Assembly: GCA_035610365.1 (NCBI GenBank)
Contig: CM069433.1
Span: forward strand, 175,972,882-176,036,881
Length of the DNA stretch: 64,000 nucleotides
Direction of reading: 5' to 3'
DNA from: Aquatica leii
Lineage: Eukaryota > Arthropoda > Insecta > Coleoptera > Lampyridae
Below, piece after piece: positions 1-11,654 of the stretch. The notes under the pieces were generated by a model. The model saw only the letters and a program-made list of their open reading frames with translations, did not search any database and was not told the origin of the DNA. Position 1 is the stretch's first letter, and each line of letters begins with the position of its first letter. The position numbers and the translations under genes are program-made.

Positions 1-1080
1 TGATTGTACTATATAAATTTTTTAGATTTAATTAGTTTCAGTTAGTTGTAAACGTGTAAATATTTTTAGTATAAATAAATTAATTTTAACAATTGTTACA
101 ATATGTTACTACACAGTCGTTATAGACGCTCACGAGAACAAAAATATTAATTGTATACGTTTTAACTAAAGTCATAACTACAATTTTAATATTCATAAAA
201 GTAAGCGCTATTTGAATTTCTCTATGTATACTTCTAATTGCAGTACTTGCAGTATTAATATAAAAATTTAGTAAACTAATGTTTTATAATTAACACTTTC
301 CTTTTACATAAATATTTTAATAAGTTACGTGTTTTAATAGTGTAAACCAAATTATAATTTTGTTACAAATTAAGTATTACAGTTAATAAAAGTTTTTTTC
401 TACATATATTTTTTATAGTACAAAACGTATAAACTAATTTAAATAAAAGAGTAAAAGTTTTTAAAACTTGAAGAAGTTAATACTGTAGTAAAAGTTTTTA
501 CACTGTTACAAAAATGTAAAGTAGCAAAACATTATACATTTTAAAAAAATATCACTTTAAAAATACGTTTAAAGTCCTAAATTATGTTACAAAATGGCAA
601 CTTTTGTATACATAAAACAAAAAAGAATGCGGTTCTTAACATTTTATACCTAATTTAAAAATTTTACATTGCTGTTTAACTTTTTCATTTACTTAGTGCA
701 ACTGAAAGCGTTAGCTATAAATGTATTTTTCTGTATAAATATCTAACTAAGATTTAATTTTAAATTGCAATTTTATATTGTTTATTTGTATTTAAAATTT
801 ATAAAAACCAGTTTTGGTTTTTCTGCATTTTAAAACGCAAAAATTTAATTAAAGCAAAGCAGTAACACACGTAACCATTCTGGATCAAATAAATTAAAAT
901 CAAAAAATTTTTTTGTTGAAAAATTAAAAAAAAATTAAACACTATCAGCAATTAAAGACGTATTTCTTAACAGAAGATAATAATACGAGAGACAGTTTTA
1001 AAAACTTCGACATGACCAGAAGTAACTTCTTCATGAAACTCAGAAATAATTTTATTTTTATTTTCGGTAAGAACAACAAT
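1..1080. other. AT-rich stretch, no gene seen
   Basis: I see no coding segment here. The first ~70 bases resemble part of a dispersed repeat also found near 36.93-37.08 kb and 59.74-59.86 kb. The rest may be the 3' non-coding part or LTR of the minus-strand gypsy relic that follows, but I could not mark LTR ends. Confidence 0.4.
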
Positions 1081-1087
1081 TTTCCAA

Positions 1088-1440
1088 TCAGAAAAAAAAT
1101 AGGAAAACCAGCGGGATTAGACACAACATATTTTTACACCGGTCATCAGAAATTAATTTAAAATTTTGTAGAAGATTTACAGAACAAAAAAGATAATTAT
1201 CGAGAACATTTACGAAACTTTTACGATTTGTATTAGTAAGCGAATAGTCGCTAAATACAGTAAAGTTCGTACCTTTAACGTAACCTCGAAAGTGTTTGCA
1301 ACCACACAAAACACTAAGACACTGTTTTTCAGTAACTGTATATCTCTTAGAGGTATCAGTTTGAATAAAAAAAGACTTAGAAAAATCAAGGATAGATAAG
1401 AGACCAGCAGAAATCAATAGTTTTTTAAGGTAAAAAAACT
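1088..1440 (-). pseudogene. Ty3/gypsy RNase H fragment
   Basis: The minus strand reads a short RNase H segment of a Ty3/gypsy Pol polyprotein. Its first catalytic-aspartate region (ILDFSKSFFIQTDTS) runs into the family hallmark block YTVTEKQCLSVLCGCKHFRG, followed by FTVFSDYSLT. About ten residues that normally separate these motifs are missing, so the domain is internally deleted. In family terms it would remove RNA from the RNA:DNA hybrid in reverse transcription. It lies just downstream of the protease segment of the same relic, and the reverse transcriptase expected between them is absent. It cannot be functional. The assignment rests on motif recognition only. Confidence 0.8.
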
Positions 1441-1450
1441 TGGTGAATAA

Positions 1451-1894
1451 TTAAATTAGTTTCCAAGGCAGAAAAAAGGAAATATTGACGTTGCTTAATT
1501 GGCTAGTAGAAATTGTAGGCACGACATAAAAGTTCATATTCTTAGTGACATTATTAATGATAATCGAACTTTCAACAACTTGAGATACAGTTTGAGATTT
1601 TCCATAGGCAGTAGATATTAGAATAGAGGAATCATTAACAACTGTAGAGAAAAAAGAGACGACATGTAAGGCATCTTTATCTAAAACAAAGGTATTTGCA
1701 CCTGTATCTAGAAGGCCTGTTTGTTCTTGATTCTTCAAAGGAAACATAATATAGAGACGATTATCATTAGGCATAAAGACAAAGAGAGGAGATAATTCAA
1801 GTAAACACTGTAAAAAAGAGTTACGATAAAACTTAGAAATGATTTTTAACCAAACAAACCATTTATTTTTAGAAAAATAAGTATTAGATGTCAT
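1451..1894 (-). pseudogene. Ty3/gypsy aspartic protease fragment
   Basis: This 147-residue minus-strand frame carries the retropepsin active-site motif LLDTGANTFVL near residues 60-70, in a context typical of insect Ty3/gypsy Pol. Retropepsins of this family dimerise and cut the Gag-Pol polyprotein. The flap region and a C-terminal hydrophobic strand can be guessed but not proved. The frame lies between the gag remnant (higher coordinates) and an RNase H fragment (lower coordinates), the normal order except that the reverse transcriptase is missing. The Asp-Thr-Gly triad is intact, but the polyprotein around it is broken. Confidence 0.8.
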
Positions 1895-1959
1895 TTTCTA
1901 TTATTCTTGCTTTTGGATTGTACGAGAGATGTTTTTGTTAAAATCACTTGGACTTTCAG

Positions 1960-2793
1960 GACACACTGCACTTCTTTGTGAGTCAGACTCGTTTTTTTTT
2001 TGAAGAAAAATTGTTTATTGACCACCAAGAATTCCAAAGACCGAGTAGAAGAACAAGAAAGACACTTTGACTTAACTACATTAGGAGTTCCACAACCATA
2101 ACAGAAAAATTTGTTAGGTAATTTACAGTCAAAATAGGTATGTCCGTTATTTTGACAATTACAACACGTAACAATAGATAAAGATAATTCTAGAGTTAAA
2201 TCAATAATTTTGACAAAACATTAACTTTTTTTCAAGGTGGTAGTGATATTTTTTAATTTGTTGGCGACTATTTTCCTACTTACGACAAATATCTAATAAG
2301 ATAGGAAACATTGGAGTATCCTGTAAAACTAAATGTGAGACAAAGAAAGGATGAAGATTTGTTTTTATAAAATTAATCTTCAACAAAAGAAGGCGTAGAC
2401 AATCTGTTATACATGCCCTGAATTATAACAATAAAGATAACAACACTCTCATTTTTTCTTTAGATACGCTTCTTAGTTTTAGACAGGTCATCATCATGAG
2501 AAAATGGAAGAAAAGTCTCTTTCAATAGTTTTTTCCAAATTTTGCCAGTTATTTACGGTATGTCGAACAGAACGGTACTAGATAAGAGCTTGATCTTCAA
2601 AATATCTACAGAAAGTCAAATATTTCTTGAGACAAAAGTTATGAGTTAGACGTAACTCATGAACTTTCTGTAAAAATTGAATTAAGTTACTTTTACTTGA
2701 AAAACCAGAAAATTTTAAATTCCATTTACAAACAGGCATACTATACGAATAAGATTGTTTCTTATTGTAATTATAACTCGATGTCAGAGCCAT
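1960..2793 (-). pseudogene. Ty3/gypsy gag with two zinc knuckles, broken
   Basis: The first 71 codons (2793 to 2578) read a retrotransposon capsid N-terminus: WNLKFSG, then FLQKVHELRLTHN, then FEDQALI, where the family expects a following WYR but an in-frame stop intervenes. Further down, across several frame changes, capsid-like text continues (for example NESVVIFIVIIQGMYNRL and HPFFVSHL). Near 2168-2125 a perfect C-x2-C-x4-H-x4-C zinc knuckle is readable, followed near 2105-2055 by a second CYGCG-type knuckle. Gag would package the element RNA. Order and strand match the protease fragment at 1451-1894, so these are one element. Multiple stops and frameshifts make it a pseudogene. Confidence 0.8.
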
Positions 2794-3816
2794 TATCCAA
2801 ACGTAAAAAAGATTTGATTTCTAAATTAATCAAAAATTTATTAAACCTAGCAACGATATTTTTTCTTTCGTCATTTTTAGGAATAATTTAAGAAACTTTG
2901 TCGGTAACATGAGATAATCGGTACTGCAGACGCCCAACATTAGGGCTTCCAAAAGAAAAATCAGAAACCGTAAACTTTTAAAGTCGAATCTTTTAAAGAA
3001 TTAGATAATTCAGAAAAATCTTGCTCAAAATCATAGAATCTTAGATTCATCACTAGATTTGTAATGTAAGATAGAACGTAATTGTCTACGACGTTGATAT
3101 TGGGTAGACAAAATAGTTTGTTCTCTGATAGAGATTTAATTACTAATTTCTTCAGAATGTAAAGAATAGATAAGAGACATTTTAGATAAATGCTTAAGAC
3201 ACGATAAATATACGAGACAAGATACCTACAACACCGTCAAAATAAGATATGAGATAACAAAAATCAATTCAGATATAGGAACGATATTTCTAATTTAAAC
3301 CAGTATTCAAAAAAGGAACAATCCACACAAATTTAAAAAAAATATATTGTTTTACTGTCCCCACAAGAGGTCAAAAATTGTTCTGGCACTCGTAGCTTTT
3401 TAAGAAAATGAGCGCCCTAACACAAGATGACTCACCAAATTAACCTTGCCCAGAAAAATAGCGACTACAAAAAATAAAAAATAAAGGAGGGTTCACATAC
3501 AACGATTTGTTATATGCAACAGTAACGGAAACGTTACAATTAACTAGTAGCATTGAATAATAAATGTAAGAAGAAATGCAACTTAAGGGGCGATATCGTA
3601 TCGACTGTTTGAATTGAGATGTAGAGGTCGCCACGTTTGTATTGAATCGAGATTTTTTAGTTCTTGCGTGTCTGTCGACTTGTAAACTTCGGTATTGAAT
3701 TGAAAGTTTTTCTTGGGTTAACATTGCGATACGATTTTTAAAATTCTGGTAGTAGTAATGTTTGTTTGAACTTTTGTTTAGTTTAAGTGTAAATATATTT
3801 TTGATTTATTTTTAAA
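2794..3816. other. Probable gypsy leader region, LTR not delimited
   Basis: This lies upstream of the minus-strand gag and should hold the leader and 5' LTR of the gypsy relic. On the minus strand a TGGTGAGTCA-like stretch near 3443-3434 could be a primer-binding site, but its match to a tRNA is poor. A 94-codon minus-strand frame at 3440-3724 looks like chance. I could not find paired LTRs. Confidence 0.3.
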
Positions 3817-4095
3817 ATGGGAAAAGTTACAAATCACGGTTGGGTTTATATTAATTGTGAAAATAATAATACCGAAAACAAAGGTACTAGTTTTCTTAAG
3901 TTTTTTATTAGTGATAAAGTGCGTGCTAAAGAATGTTAGAAAAACTGTGGAAATATAAACATTGCCACAATGGACTTTGAAGATTTAAAACAAAAGAAGA
4001 TTTGTGAGAAGCATCTTCGGAGATAATGTATAACAACAAAAGGAAATTTTAAACACACTGCAGTTCTTGTTCTACACCTTCAATCAGGTAAATAT
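3817..4095 (+). pseudogene. THAP-type zinc finger domain, broken
   Basis: The plus strand from the ATG at 3817 reads a THAP (C2CH) DNA-binding domain with two stops. After YINCENNN comes SFLKFFISDK (the family's FxxFPxD block), then KNCGNINI, then a DLKQKKICEKHL segment that matches the C-terminal Cys-x2-His end. Of the four zinc ligands, the first Cys is not visible, the second is the C of INC, and C and H of ICEKH remain. THAP domains occur in P-element transposases and in THAP host proteins that bind DNA. No transposase body follows within the next kilobase, so this is an orphan fragment. It starts just beyond the leader of the gypsy relic. Confidence 0.72.
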
Positions 4096-4099
4096 TTAA

Positions 4100-5905
4100 A
4101 AAATTTTGTTTTTACCAAACGTTTAAAAATGGTTTAAATTAGCATCGGAGAATCTCCTTGTCCGGATTCTTCTGCTTCTTCTTGTTGCACTTAATTGTAC
4201 AATAACTTAAAATAATTACTGTAAAGCAGTGGCTGATATCGCTATTATTTTCCACGATCAATGATCGCAATCATGGTATTTAGAATTAATTAGTAATCGA
4301 CTGTTGCTAAAAAGTCGATCGTGTAAAGTTAGTCATAAATCTAGTCATAAACATTCGATTTTCGTTTTCCGGGATACAATAACGTTTGGAGTATTGAAAA
4401 TCAACATATCTAAGTATTTTTTAATATTGTTTCTAAACCATAAATTAATTAAAATTTGTTCATATTTAGATTTAAAAAAAATATTTACAAAAATTCACAG
4501 AAAATAGATACTACTGTGATGTTTTTTTTTCGACATGACGTGCTATTTGAATTCTGATGCAAACTTACGAACAAACAGTTTAAAGCATTAATAAACAACA
4601 TATTAAAAAATAAGTGTCGTTCTTTTGTAAATTAAATGTTTCTATTTGAAATTGACCCTGAAAAGATTGTTGAGTAATTAGTAATAACTCGTGTTGATAT
4701 TTGTCTCAAACATAAGATGTATGTATTAAAAATAAATTTGCAATTCTTTTCAAATACGTATTGTCATTTGTAGTTAATGCTTATTGTTTTTAACTTCCTG
4801 TGTTTTTATGATTTACCTTGGTGTTTATATAAAGCTAGGTTTTTCCCAAAATGCTGAATGTGTGAAAATTCTTACGAGGAAAAGAGCAAAGGGGTTAATT
4901 TACCTACTTTCACAAAATTTTACGATTTTCCGTGAGTTACCTGCATACTTAAAGTTTATTATACATTTATTAAAGTAAATATTATAGGTAAAATCGTGTT
5001 ATATTAGTCTTATTTGTTTATGCGATAATTAAAAGTATTAATTTCTTTTCCACAACCGCAATTGTTATTTTATAAGCGATCAATGATTGCGATCGTTATT
5101 GTACAGACGCTCGATATCGCGATCATTATTTTGCATAATGATCGATTCATCGTAATTGCATAATCGTTCTGGTCATTGCTTTAAATGTTTTTTGTTGATG
5201 TTGCCATATGTCGAATAAAAATATCGTTTTTCTGTAAATGTTAGGGCCGCATTTCTTTAGCACCTTGTCTAATAAATACTTAGTTTTTTAAAAAATAAAA
5301 AAAATTATAAACAAAATTCTTTTATGTTTATTTTAGCATGCTGAAAGCACTTCAATACAAATCCAACAATACATAAAATATTTTTACAATTGTTTAAAAA
5401 AAAATCGCAAAAATTTTGAAAATACTAATACTAATTGCATTTTTAAAACTTTATTTTTAAAATACTAACAACTTAATTTTTTTTTACTTTTTGGGCTTAT
5501 TTAGTATAATTTTTTACAGAAGCTGTAATTGTTGATATGAACATCAACCTAAGATACTCAAATGTAGTAGTTTCTCAAACATGGAAGAAAACGTCGATTG
5601 TTATTTATCGATGACGATCGTGAAGACGAATAAATTTATTCTTTCTACAGCTCTAGTTCACTAAACGAAGGTATAAGTAGACAAGCAATAATAAGTAATT
5701 TTTTTTAATATATGTTGTTTTATAGTTGAAGATACCTTCTATAATATTTTGAAGATACTGGAACGACCACAGTGTGTTCTCAAATTCGTCAAGCCGTTAA
5801 GTTTTGACTAAACTACGTAACATAGTGATACAAATGGATTCTCCGTCAAAAATCCTTTTAAAAGATGAATTGCTCAATTATTCTTTCAGAAATTTAACAT
5901 TGATT
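4100..5905. other. AT-rich stretch, no gene seen
   Basis: No credible coding segment. Short related motifs of the form gatcaatgat(c/t)gc recur near 4256-4275 and 5079-5100, perhaps remains of a small repeat. Reading frames here are short and of low-complexity composition. Confidence 0.4.
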
Positions 5906-5907
5906 TT

Positions 5908-6000
5908 AATTTAAAATTATTTAAATTACCAGTCCACTAATAACAAATTTGTTTACATATGTTGCGAGCTTTAAAATAGTGATGCTCATCTTCAGAAAAG
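5908..6000 (-). repeat. Inverted repeat, left arm (Penelope-like pLTR, hammerhead-like)
   Basis: The reverse complement of this segment matches 6874-6995 almost throughout, apart from about 25 extra bases in the right arm. Shared text includes the ttattattggtggactgg-type block and the block around the motif aagctcg. On the minus strand it reads CTGAAGATGAGC, an AT-rich loop, then GCTCGCAAC and ATATGTA. This resembles a hammerhead ribozyme core: CUGANGA, stem II GAGC/GCUC, then GAAAC with short stem III and a NUH site. The GAAAC is damaged to GCAAC here. Confidence 0.6.
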
Positions 6001-6038
6001 TCTATAAAAAATATATACAACTTTTTTAAATACAAAAA

Positions 6039-6236
6039 ATGTCATCAACATATCTTTTCCAAAATATTATTTTTTGTAAGAAAATTTGGTGTTCAGAAAT
6101 ATATTTACTTTCTAAATTGTTTAAGAAGATTTCAGTAAAAACAAGTGATAAATTTGATAATCAATTTTTTAAACAAAATCTAGGTCTTTCAATCGGTTCT
6201 CCTTTATCACTTTTCTCAATATTTTTAAGAAATTAA
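6039..6236 (+). pseudogene. Penelope-like reverse transcriptase scrap
   Basis: A 65-codon frame ends with FFKQNLGLSIGSPLSLFSIF, matching the Penelope-like reverse transcriptase motif in which a KQ-x-GLxMGSPLSP block precedes the catalytic YVDD box. The catalytic box itself is not readable downstream; the frame stops at once. It lies between two inverted copies of a repeat whose text resembles the ribozyme-bearing pseudo-LTRs known from this class. The fragment covers only a small part of a normal RT. Short length limits certainty; the motif plus the flanking repeats are the reason for the call. Confidence 0.55.
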
Positions 6237-6289
6237 GTAAAGGTAACGATTTCAAGATTTCTTTTTCAAATGAAATATTTATTTAATTT

Positions 6290-6600
6290 TTAAGCTACTT
6301 AAAGGTAGTAAAAATAAAGCTATTTAAGCTGTATAGTTGTTTCTGAAAGGTGGTTTACGGTTCCTTTAGAGCTTCTTTAAAGCTTTGCTAGTACCACAAA
6401 GAGCTGTATAAGCCCGATTTTAATGCATTAAAGGAGCTACCTAACAGCAACATAACTGCGGAAGTTTTAGCTACTTAAACGCTTCATGGAGGCTTCACTT
6501 TTTTCACAAGCCACTCAAAAGTGTTCTAAACAGTAACTTTAAAAGCTTAAATAGTTATAAAAAAGCCGGTTTTAGCTGCAATTTGCTCACTGGGAAATTC
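6290..6600. other. Less AT-rich island inside the Penelope-like segment, unidentified
   Basis: Base composition is clearly less AT-rich than the surroundings, and the motifs agctacttaaa, aagctatttaagctg and aaagctt recur. No readable protein. It may be a short non-autonomous insertion or degraded 3' coding sequence of the Penelope-like element. Confidence 0.3.
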
Positions 6601-6873
6601 TTGAATTACTCGAGTTCATTTATATTAAAATATCAAATACAATTTTTTTGTTGAACGAAAACCAATTTCAATTATGATTTTAAACTTAAATTTTTTTAGA
6701 TTTGTTTCTAAATTGCACCATCTTCCTTTTTTAAAATAATTAACATTTAACATTTTGTAAAACTTAAATTTTTTTAATTATCTAGTTACAAATTTTCAGA
6801 TTTGAGATTATTCGAAAAAATGTAAGTTAACTTTTTGTAATCTTAATTTTTTATAAGTTGTAAATATTTTTAC

Positions 6874-6995
6874 TTTTTTGAAGATGAGCTTCATTATTTT
6901 AAAGCTCGAAGCATATGTAAAATAGTATATACATTTTGAAAGTTAACGAATTTATTATTATTGGTGGACTGGTAATTTGAATAATTTTAAAAATT
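6874..6995 (+). repeat. Inverted repeat, right arm (Penelope-like pLTR, hammerhead-like)
   Basis: This is the inverted partner of 5908-6000. On the plus strand it reads TTGAAGATGAGC at 6878-6889, a loop, then GCTCGAAGC and ATATGTA to about 6918. Compared with the hammerhead core it has T for C at the first core base and GAAGC for GAAAC. It is on the same strand as, and downstream of, the reverse transcriptase scrap at 6039-6236, where a 3' pseudo-LTR is expected. Confidence 0.6.
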
Positions 6996-6999
6996 GAGG

Positions 7000-8900
7000 A
7001 ATAATAACAATAAATTCCCATAACAATTTTCTTTTAATTTAATTTGCATTGTTTTAGTTATATCTATGTTTTCGATTTATATTTTACAAACATAAATAAA
7101 TATTTTAATATACATATTTTTTTGTTTTCTTAAATATAAAGCATGATATTGTTTAAGTTTATTTGACATTGACTTGTGTCGTAACAATACAAGCTATTGT
7201 TTATGATATTAACCTGTTTTGAACAGGTAAACGGTAAAGTAAACACAAATATAAGAAAAGGTTCTAACTGGTACTTCATAAGAAATAAGTAAGTTCGCAA
7301 AATAAAAACCACGATTTTGCAGATGGCAGCAGGTCTTAGTCTATTAGTTTATGTAAAGAGGGGGTACAGACGGGTAAAAAAAGAGAAACAAGAGAGATAA
7401 AACTACAGTACGATTTTTAACACACTATTTGCGCCTCTTCTTAAATTATTACTCAATGCTAGTAGTTAATAATGAAATATTATTTACCTGCGCTTAAAAA
7501 AATGCTACTTTACAACCTACTATTATACATAATAATGAAAATGGGTTTTTATTTATCTAATTGGTTTTTCATTTACACATGATTTTTAACATTTAATAAC
7601 ATTTTTTTTTTGCTTAATTTTTTTATGTGTGTTGCAATAGTCTATTAACCAGAATTTTTCTATTTCTATTTTATTGAGTCAAAAATCAAGAATATATGTT
7701 TGAATAAATTTAAACTTGCTTCAAAAATATTTTTGTTATTGCAATCTCCAAAATTTTTTGAATATAAACTATAACAAACATTCAAACTGACTACAGCAAT
7801 AAAATTAGTTCAGTTGTATCTATAGAATGTTCGAAACGTTGTTTGCCTCATTTTGTTCTTCTATCAAACGTTTCTGACTTATTGCTTTGATTGTCTTATT
7901 CACACAATAACATTAGGTCACTCACTCTTAACAACTATAGTTCAATAGTAGAATTATTAAAATAATAATAAATTTAAATAAAAACCCAAACACAATTAGC
8001 GCGTAGCACGTGTAATTAATTAATTTTTTTGGAAAGTTATAAAAATGCATTTAGGTCATTGAAGACGTATACACATACTTTCAAGTTCATTGTAATGTAA
8101 GTTTGTAATTATTTTAATGTTTTTGTTTACTAATAAAGTACTTATTAAGCACCATGACTAACTATTTATTGCAACATAAAACAAATTGTTTTTATTAGAC
8201 CAGTCTTAATAGTATTTGTGTTAAAATGTCACAAAGTAGTTAAATTCACTTTTATTTATATTTGTTTACACGTTAGTTTTTTTACACACTTAAACCACTT
8301 ATTTGTAGATAGAAACTTTGGTTTTATTTTAATTCTTAAAAAAAACGTACCAATATGTTATTGATGCTAATTTAAGTATTTCAAACTTTTATCAAAATTA
8401 TTTTTAGGCAATAGTAAATATTTCTAAGATTATTTCAATCTAGAATTTAAGCAACATTTTTATTTATTGTGTTTGTTTAATTTGTTTTATTATAATAATT
8501 ACAAAAAAATTAAAAAATGTTTTTAAATGTGAAAATCTCTGTTTTTTTCATGTTTTGTATTTATCTACTTGATGTAAAAAATCTCAACTTATATATTGTT
8601 TTTTTACATAAATTACGACGGAAAACAAATATTTAGTAATTAAAAAAGTTTTAAACAAATATGAAAATAATTTCAATTTAAAAACAATTTATTTTATTAA
8701 TTGTTTTAATAAAATTTTGTGTCTTTGAAATTATTTGGAATTTGTAATTACATACAAATTAATTAATTATAATTGATGATACGTCATTTTATGTTATATT
8801 ACTATTAAGTTAGTACTTACACTCCCACCTTACAATTTTGTAAAAGTGCAACTAAGAAAAAGTAAACAGTGATGTTAAGAAAGCGGCCAAATAAAGTCTT
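7000..8900. other. AT-rich stretch, no gene seen
   Basis: Long AT-rich DNA with short chance reading frames. I recognise no protein, RNA gene or repeat. Confidence 0.5.
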
Positions 8901-9230
8901 ATGTAAACCCAAGCATAGATTCCAGCTACAGATTTTCATCTACAGTTTTTGTACTTAATCATAAATTACGTCTTTGAAAAAGCATTATACTACTCATTAT
9001 TGATACTAAATAATACAAATAGTTAATACCTATCAACATTTAGTAAAACAAATTTTTTTAGCAAATTTACAGATGAAACCTGCATTAACGCTAATTTTTT
9101 TTAAATGAAGTCAACCTCTGATTTTTCTGTAAATTCAAACACGCATTGATCAAAAATTAATAAATAACATTAAATGATTAGAGTATGGTTACTTCTATAA
9201 TTAAAAATAATTTGATTCAAAGTCGACAGT
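8901..9230 (+). repeat. Left terminal inverted repeat
   Basis: This pairs in inverted orientation with 13175-13502. The outermost shared block is ATGTAAAC. The arm includes a diverged satellite unit at its inner end. Confidence 0.75.
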
Positions 9231-11390
9231 GCACGGGAGAGTGCTGTATACGACCGAACACCGATTAAAGTAGTTTTCTCTAAATGAAGACAAACTCTGA
9301 CTTTTCTGCAAATTATCACATTAATCGATCAAACCCTAATAAGTAACAAAAGTATCAAAAAATTTGAGTGTGGTTATTTCTATAATTAAAAATAATTTGA
9401 TTGAAAGTCAAAGGTGGAGGGAAGAGTGCTGTAAACGACCGGATACCAATTAAAGTAGTTTTTTGTAAATGAAGACAACCTCTGATTTTTCTGCAAATTC
9501 TCACATGCATGGATAAAACATTAATAAATAACGTATCAAAAAATTGGAGTGTGGTTATTTGTATAATTAAAAATAATATTATTCAAGGTCGGCGGTGCAC
9601 GAGAGAGTGCTGTATACGACCGGATACCGATTAAAGTAGTTTTTTCTAAATGAAGACAACCTCTGACTTTTTTGCAAATTTTTACATGCATGGATCAAAA
9701 ATCAATAAACAACATATCAAAAAATTGGAGTGTGGTTATTTCTATAATTAAAAATAATATTATTCAAAGTAGGCGGTGCACGAGAGAGTGCTCTATACGA
9801 CCGGATACCGATTAAAGTAGTTTTTTCTAAATGAAGACAACCTCTGACTTTTTTGCAAATTTTCACATGCATGGAATTAATATTAGTAAATAACATATCA
9901 AAAAATGGAGTGTGGTTATTTCTATAATTAAAAATAATTTGATTCAAAGTCGGCGGTGCACGGGAGAGTGCTGTATACGATCGGATACCGATTAAAGTAG
10001 TTTTTTTCAAATGTCTTCATTTGATTTTTCTGCAAATTTTTTCATGCATGGATCATATCTTATTAGGTAAAATATCAAAAAATTGGAGTGTGGTTATTTG
10101 TATAATTAAAAATAATATTATTTAAAGTCGGCAGTGCAAGAGAGAGTGCTGTATACGACCGGATACCGATTAAAGTAGTTTTTTCTAAATGAAGACAACC
10201 TCTGACTTTTTTGCAAATTTTCACATGCATGGATCAAATATTAGTAAACAACATATCAAAAAATTTGAGTGTGGTTATTTCTATAATTAAAAATAATATT
10301 ATTCAAAGTCGGCGGTGCACTAGAGAGTGCTGTATACGACCGAATACCGATTAAAGTAGTTTTTTTCTAAATGAAGACAACCTCTGACTTTTTTGCAAAT
10401 TTTCACATGCATGGAATTAATATTAGTAAACAACATATCAAAAAATTGGAGTGTGGTTATTTGTATGATTAAAAATAATTTGTTTCAAAGTCGGCGGTGC
10501 ACGGGAGAGTGCTGTATACGACAAGACACTGATTAAAGTAGTTTTTTTCTAAATGAAAACAACCTCTGATTTTTTTGAAAATGTTTACATACATGAATCA
10601 AATATTAATAAACAACATATCAAAAAATTGGAGTGTGATTATTTCTATAATTAAAAATAATATTATTCAAAGTCGGCGGTGCACTAGAGAGTGCTGTATA
10701 CGACCGAATACCGATTAAAGTAGTTTTTTTCTAAATGAAGACAACCTCTGACTTTTTTGCAAATTTTCACATGCATGGAATTAATATTAGTAAACAACAT
10801 ATCAAAAAATTGGAGTGTGGTTATTTGTATGATTAAAAATAATTTGTTTCAAAGTCGGCGGTGCCCGGGAGAGTGCTGTATACGACAAGACACTGATTAA
10901 AGTAGTTTTTTTCTAAATGAAAACAACCTCTGATTTTTTTGAAAATGTTTACATACATGAATCAAATATTAATAAACAACATATCAAAAAATTGGAGTGT
11001 GGTTATTTCTATAATTAAAAATCATTTGTTTCAAAGTCGGCGGTGCACGAGAGAGTGCTGTAAACGACCGGATACCAATTAAAGTAGTTTTTTCTAAATA
11101 AAGGTAACTTTTAATTTTTCTGCAAATTTTCAAATGCATGGATAAAACATTAATAAATAACGTATCAAAAAATTGGAGTGTAGTTATTTCTATAATTAAA
11201 CATAATATTATTCAAAGTCGACGGTGCACGGGAGAGTGCTGTATACGACCGGATACCAATTAAAGTAGTTTTTTCTAAATGAAGACAACCTCTGATTTTT
11301 CTGAAAATTCTCACATGCATGGATCAAACATTAATAAATAACAATATCAATAAATTGGAGTGTAGTTATTTCTATAATTAAAAACAATTT
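9180..11390 (+). repeat. Tandem array, ~181-bp unit, about 12 copies
   Basis: The landmark gagtg(t/c)ggttatttctat recurs at about 9180, 9366, 9547, 9728, 9908, 10086, 10267, 10449, 10631, 10814, 10994, 11177 and 11358, giving a spacing near 181 bp. Each unit also carries gagagtgctgtatacgac, attaaagtag and gcaaatttt-cacatgcatg. Units differ by scattered substitutions. A two-unit block is duplicated almost perfectly (start near 10318 and again at 10682, period 364). The minus-strand frame across 9717-10010 is only a translation of the repeat. Confidence 0.92.
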
Positions 11391-11654
11391 TTTTTGGCAT
11401 GAAAACAAGTTTATTTGCAACAGATGGTTTGTATAAGTTTGTTTCGTATATTTTATATCATTTGGTTTATTTTATATAGAAAGTTACATATTATTTCAAA
11501 AATATTTTTATTGTTGAGAGATAGTAGATAATGCAATATTAAGAGGCAGTGGAACGTTATTGTAAATTTATGTTTTGTACAGAATCTCAGTTTCGTTTCT
11601 ATTTCATTTAATTTAATTTAAAAATATGTGATTGATATCACAAGTAGAAAAATT

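Noticed and set aside
3440..3724. 94-codon minus-strand frame upstream of gypsy gag
   Set aside because: It lies in the probable leader region and has no recognisable protein features.
9717..10010. 97-codon minus-strand frame
   Set aside because: It is a translation of the satellite repeat (LSRAPPTLN and NNHTPF appear twice), not a gene.
9180..11390. CRISPR-like array
   Set aside because: The ~181-bp units are contiguous and similar along their full length, with no short repeat/unique spacer pattern; this is a satellite.
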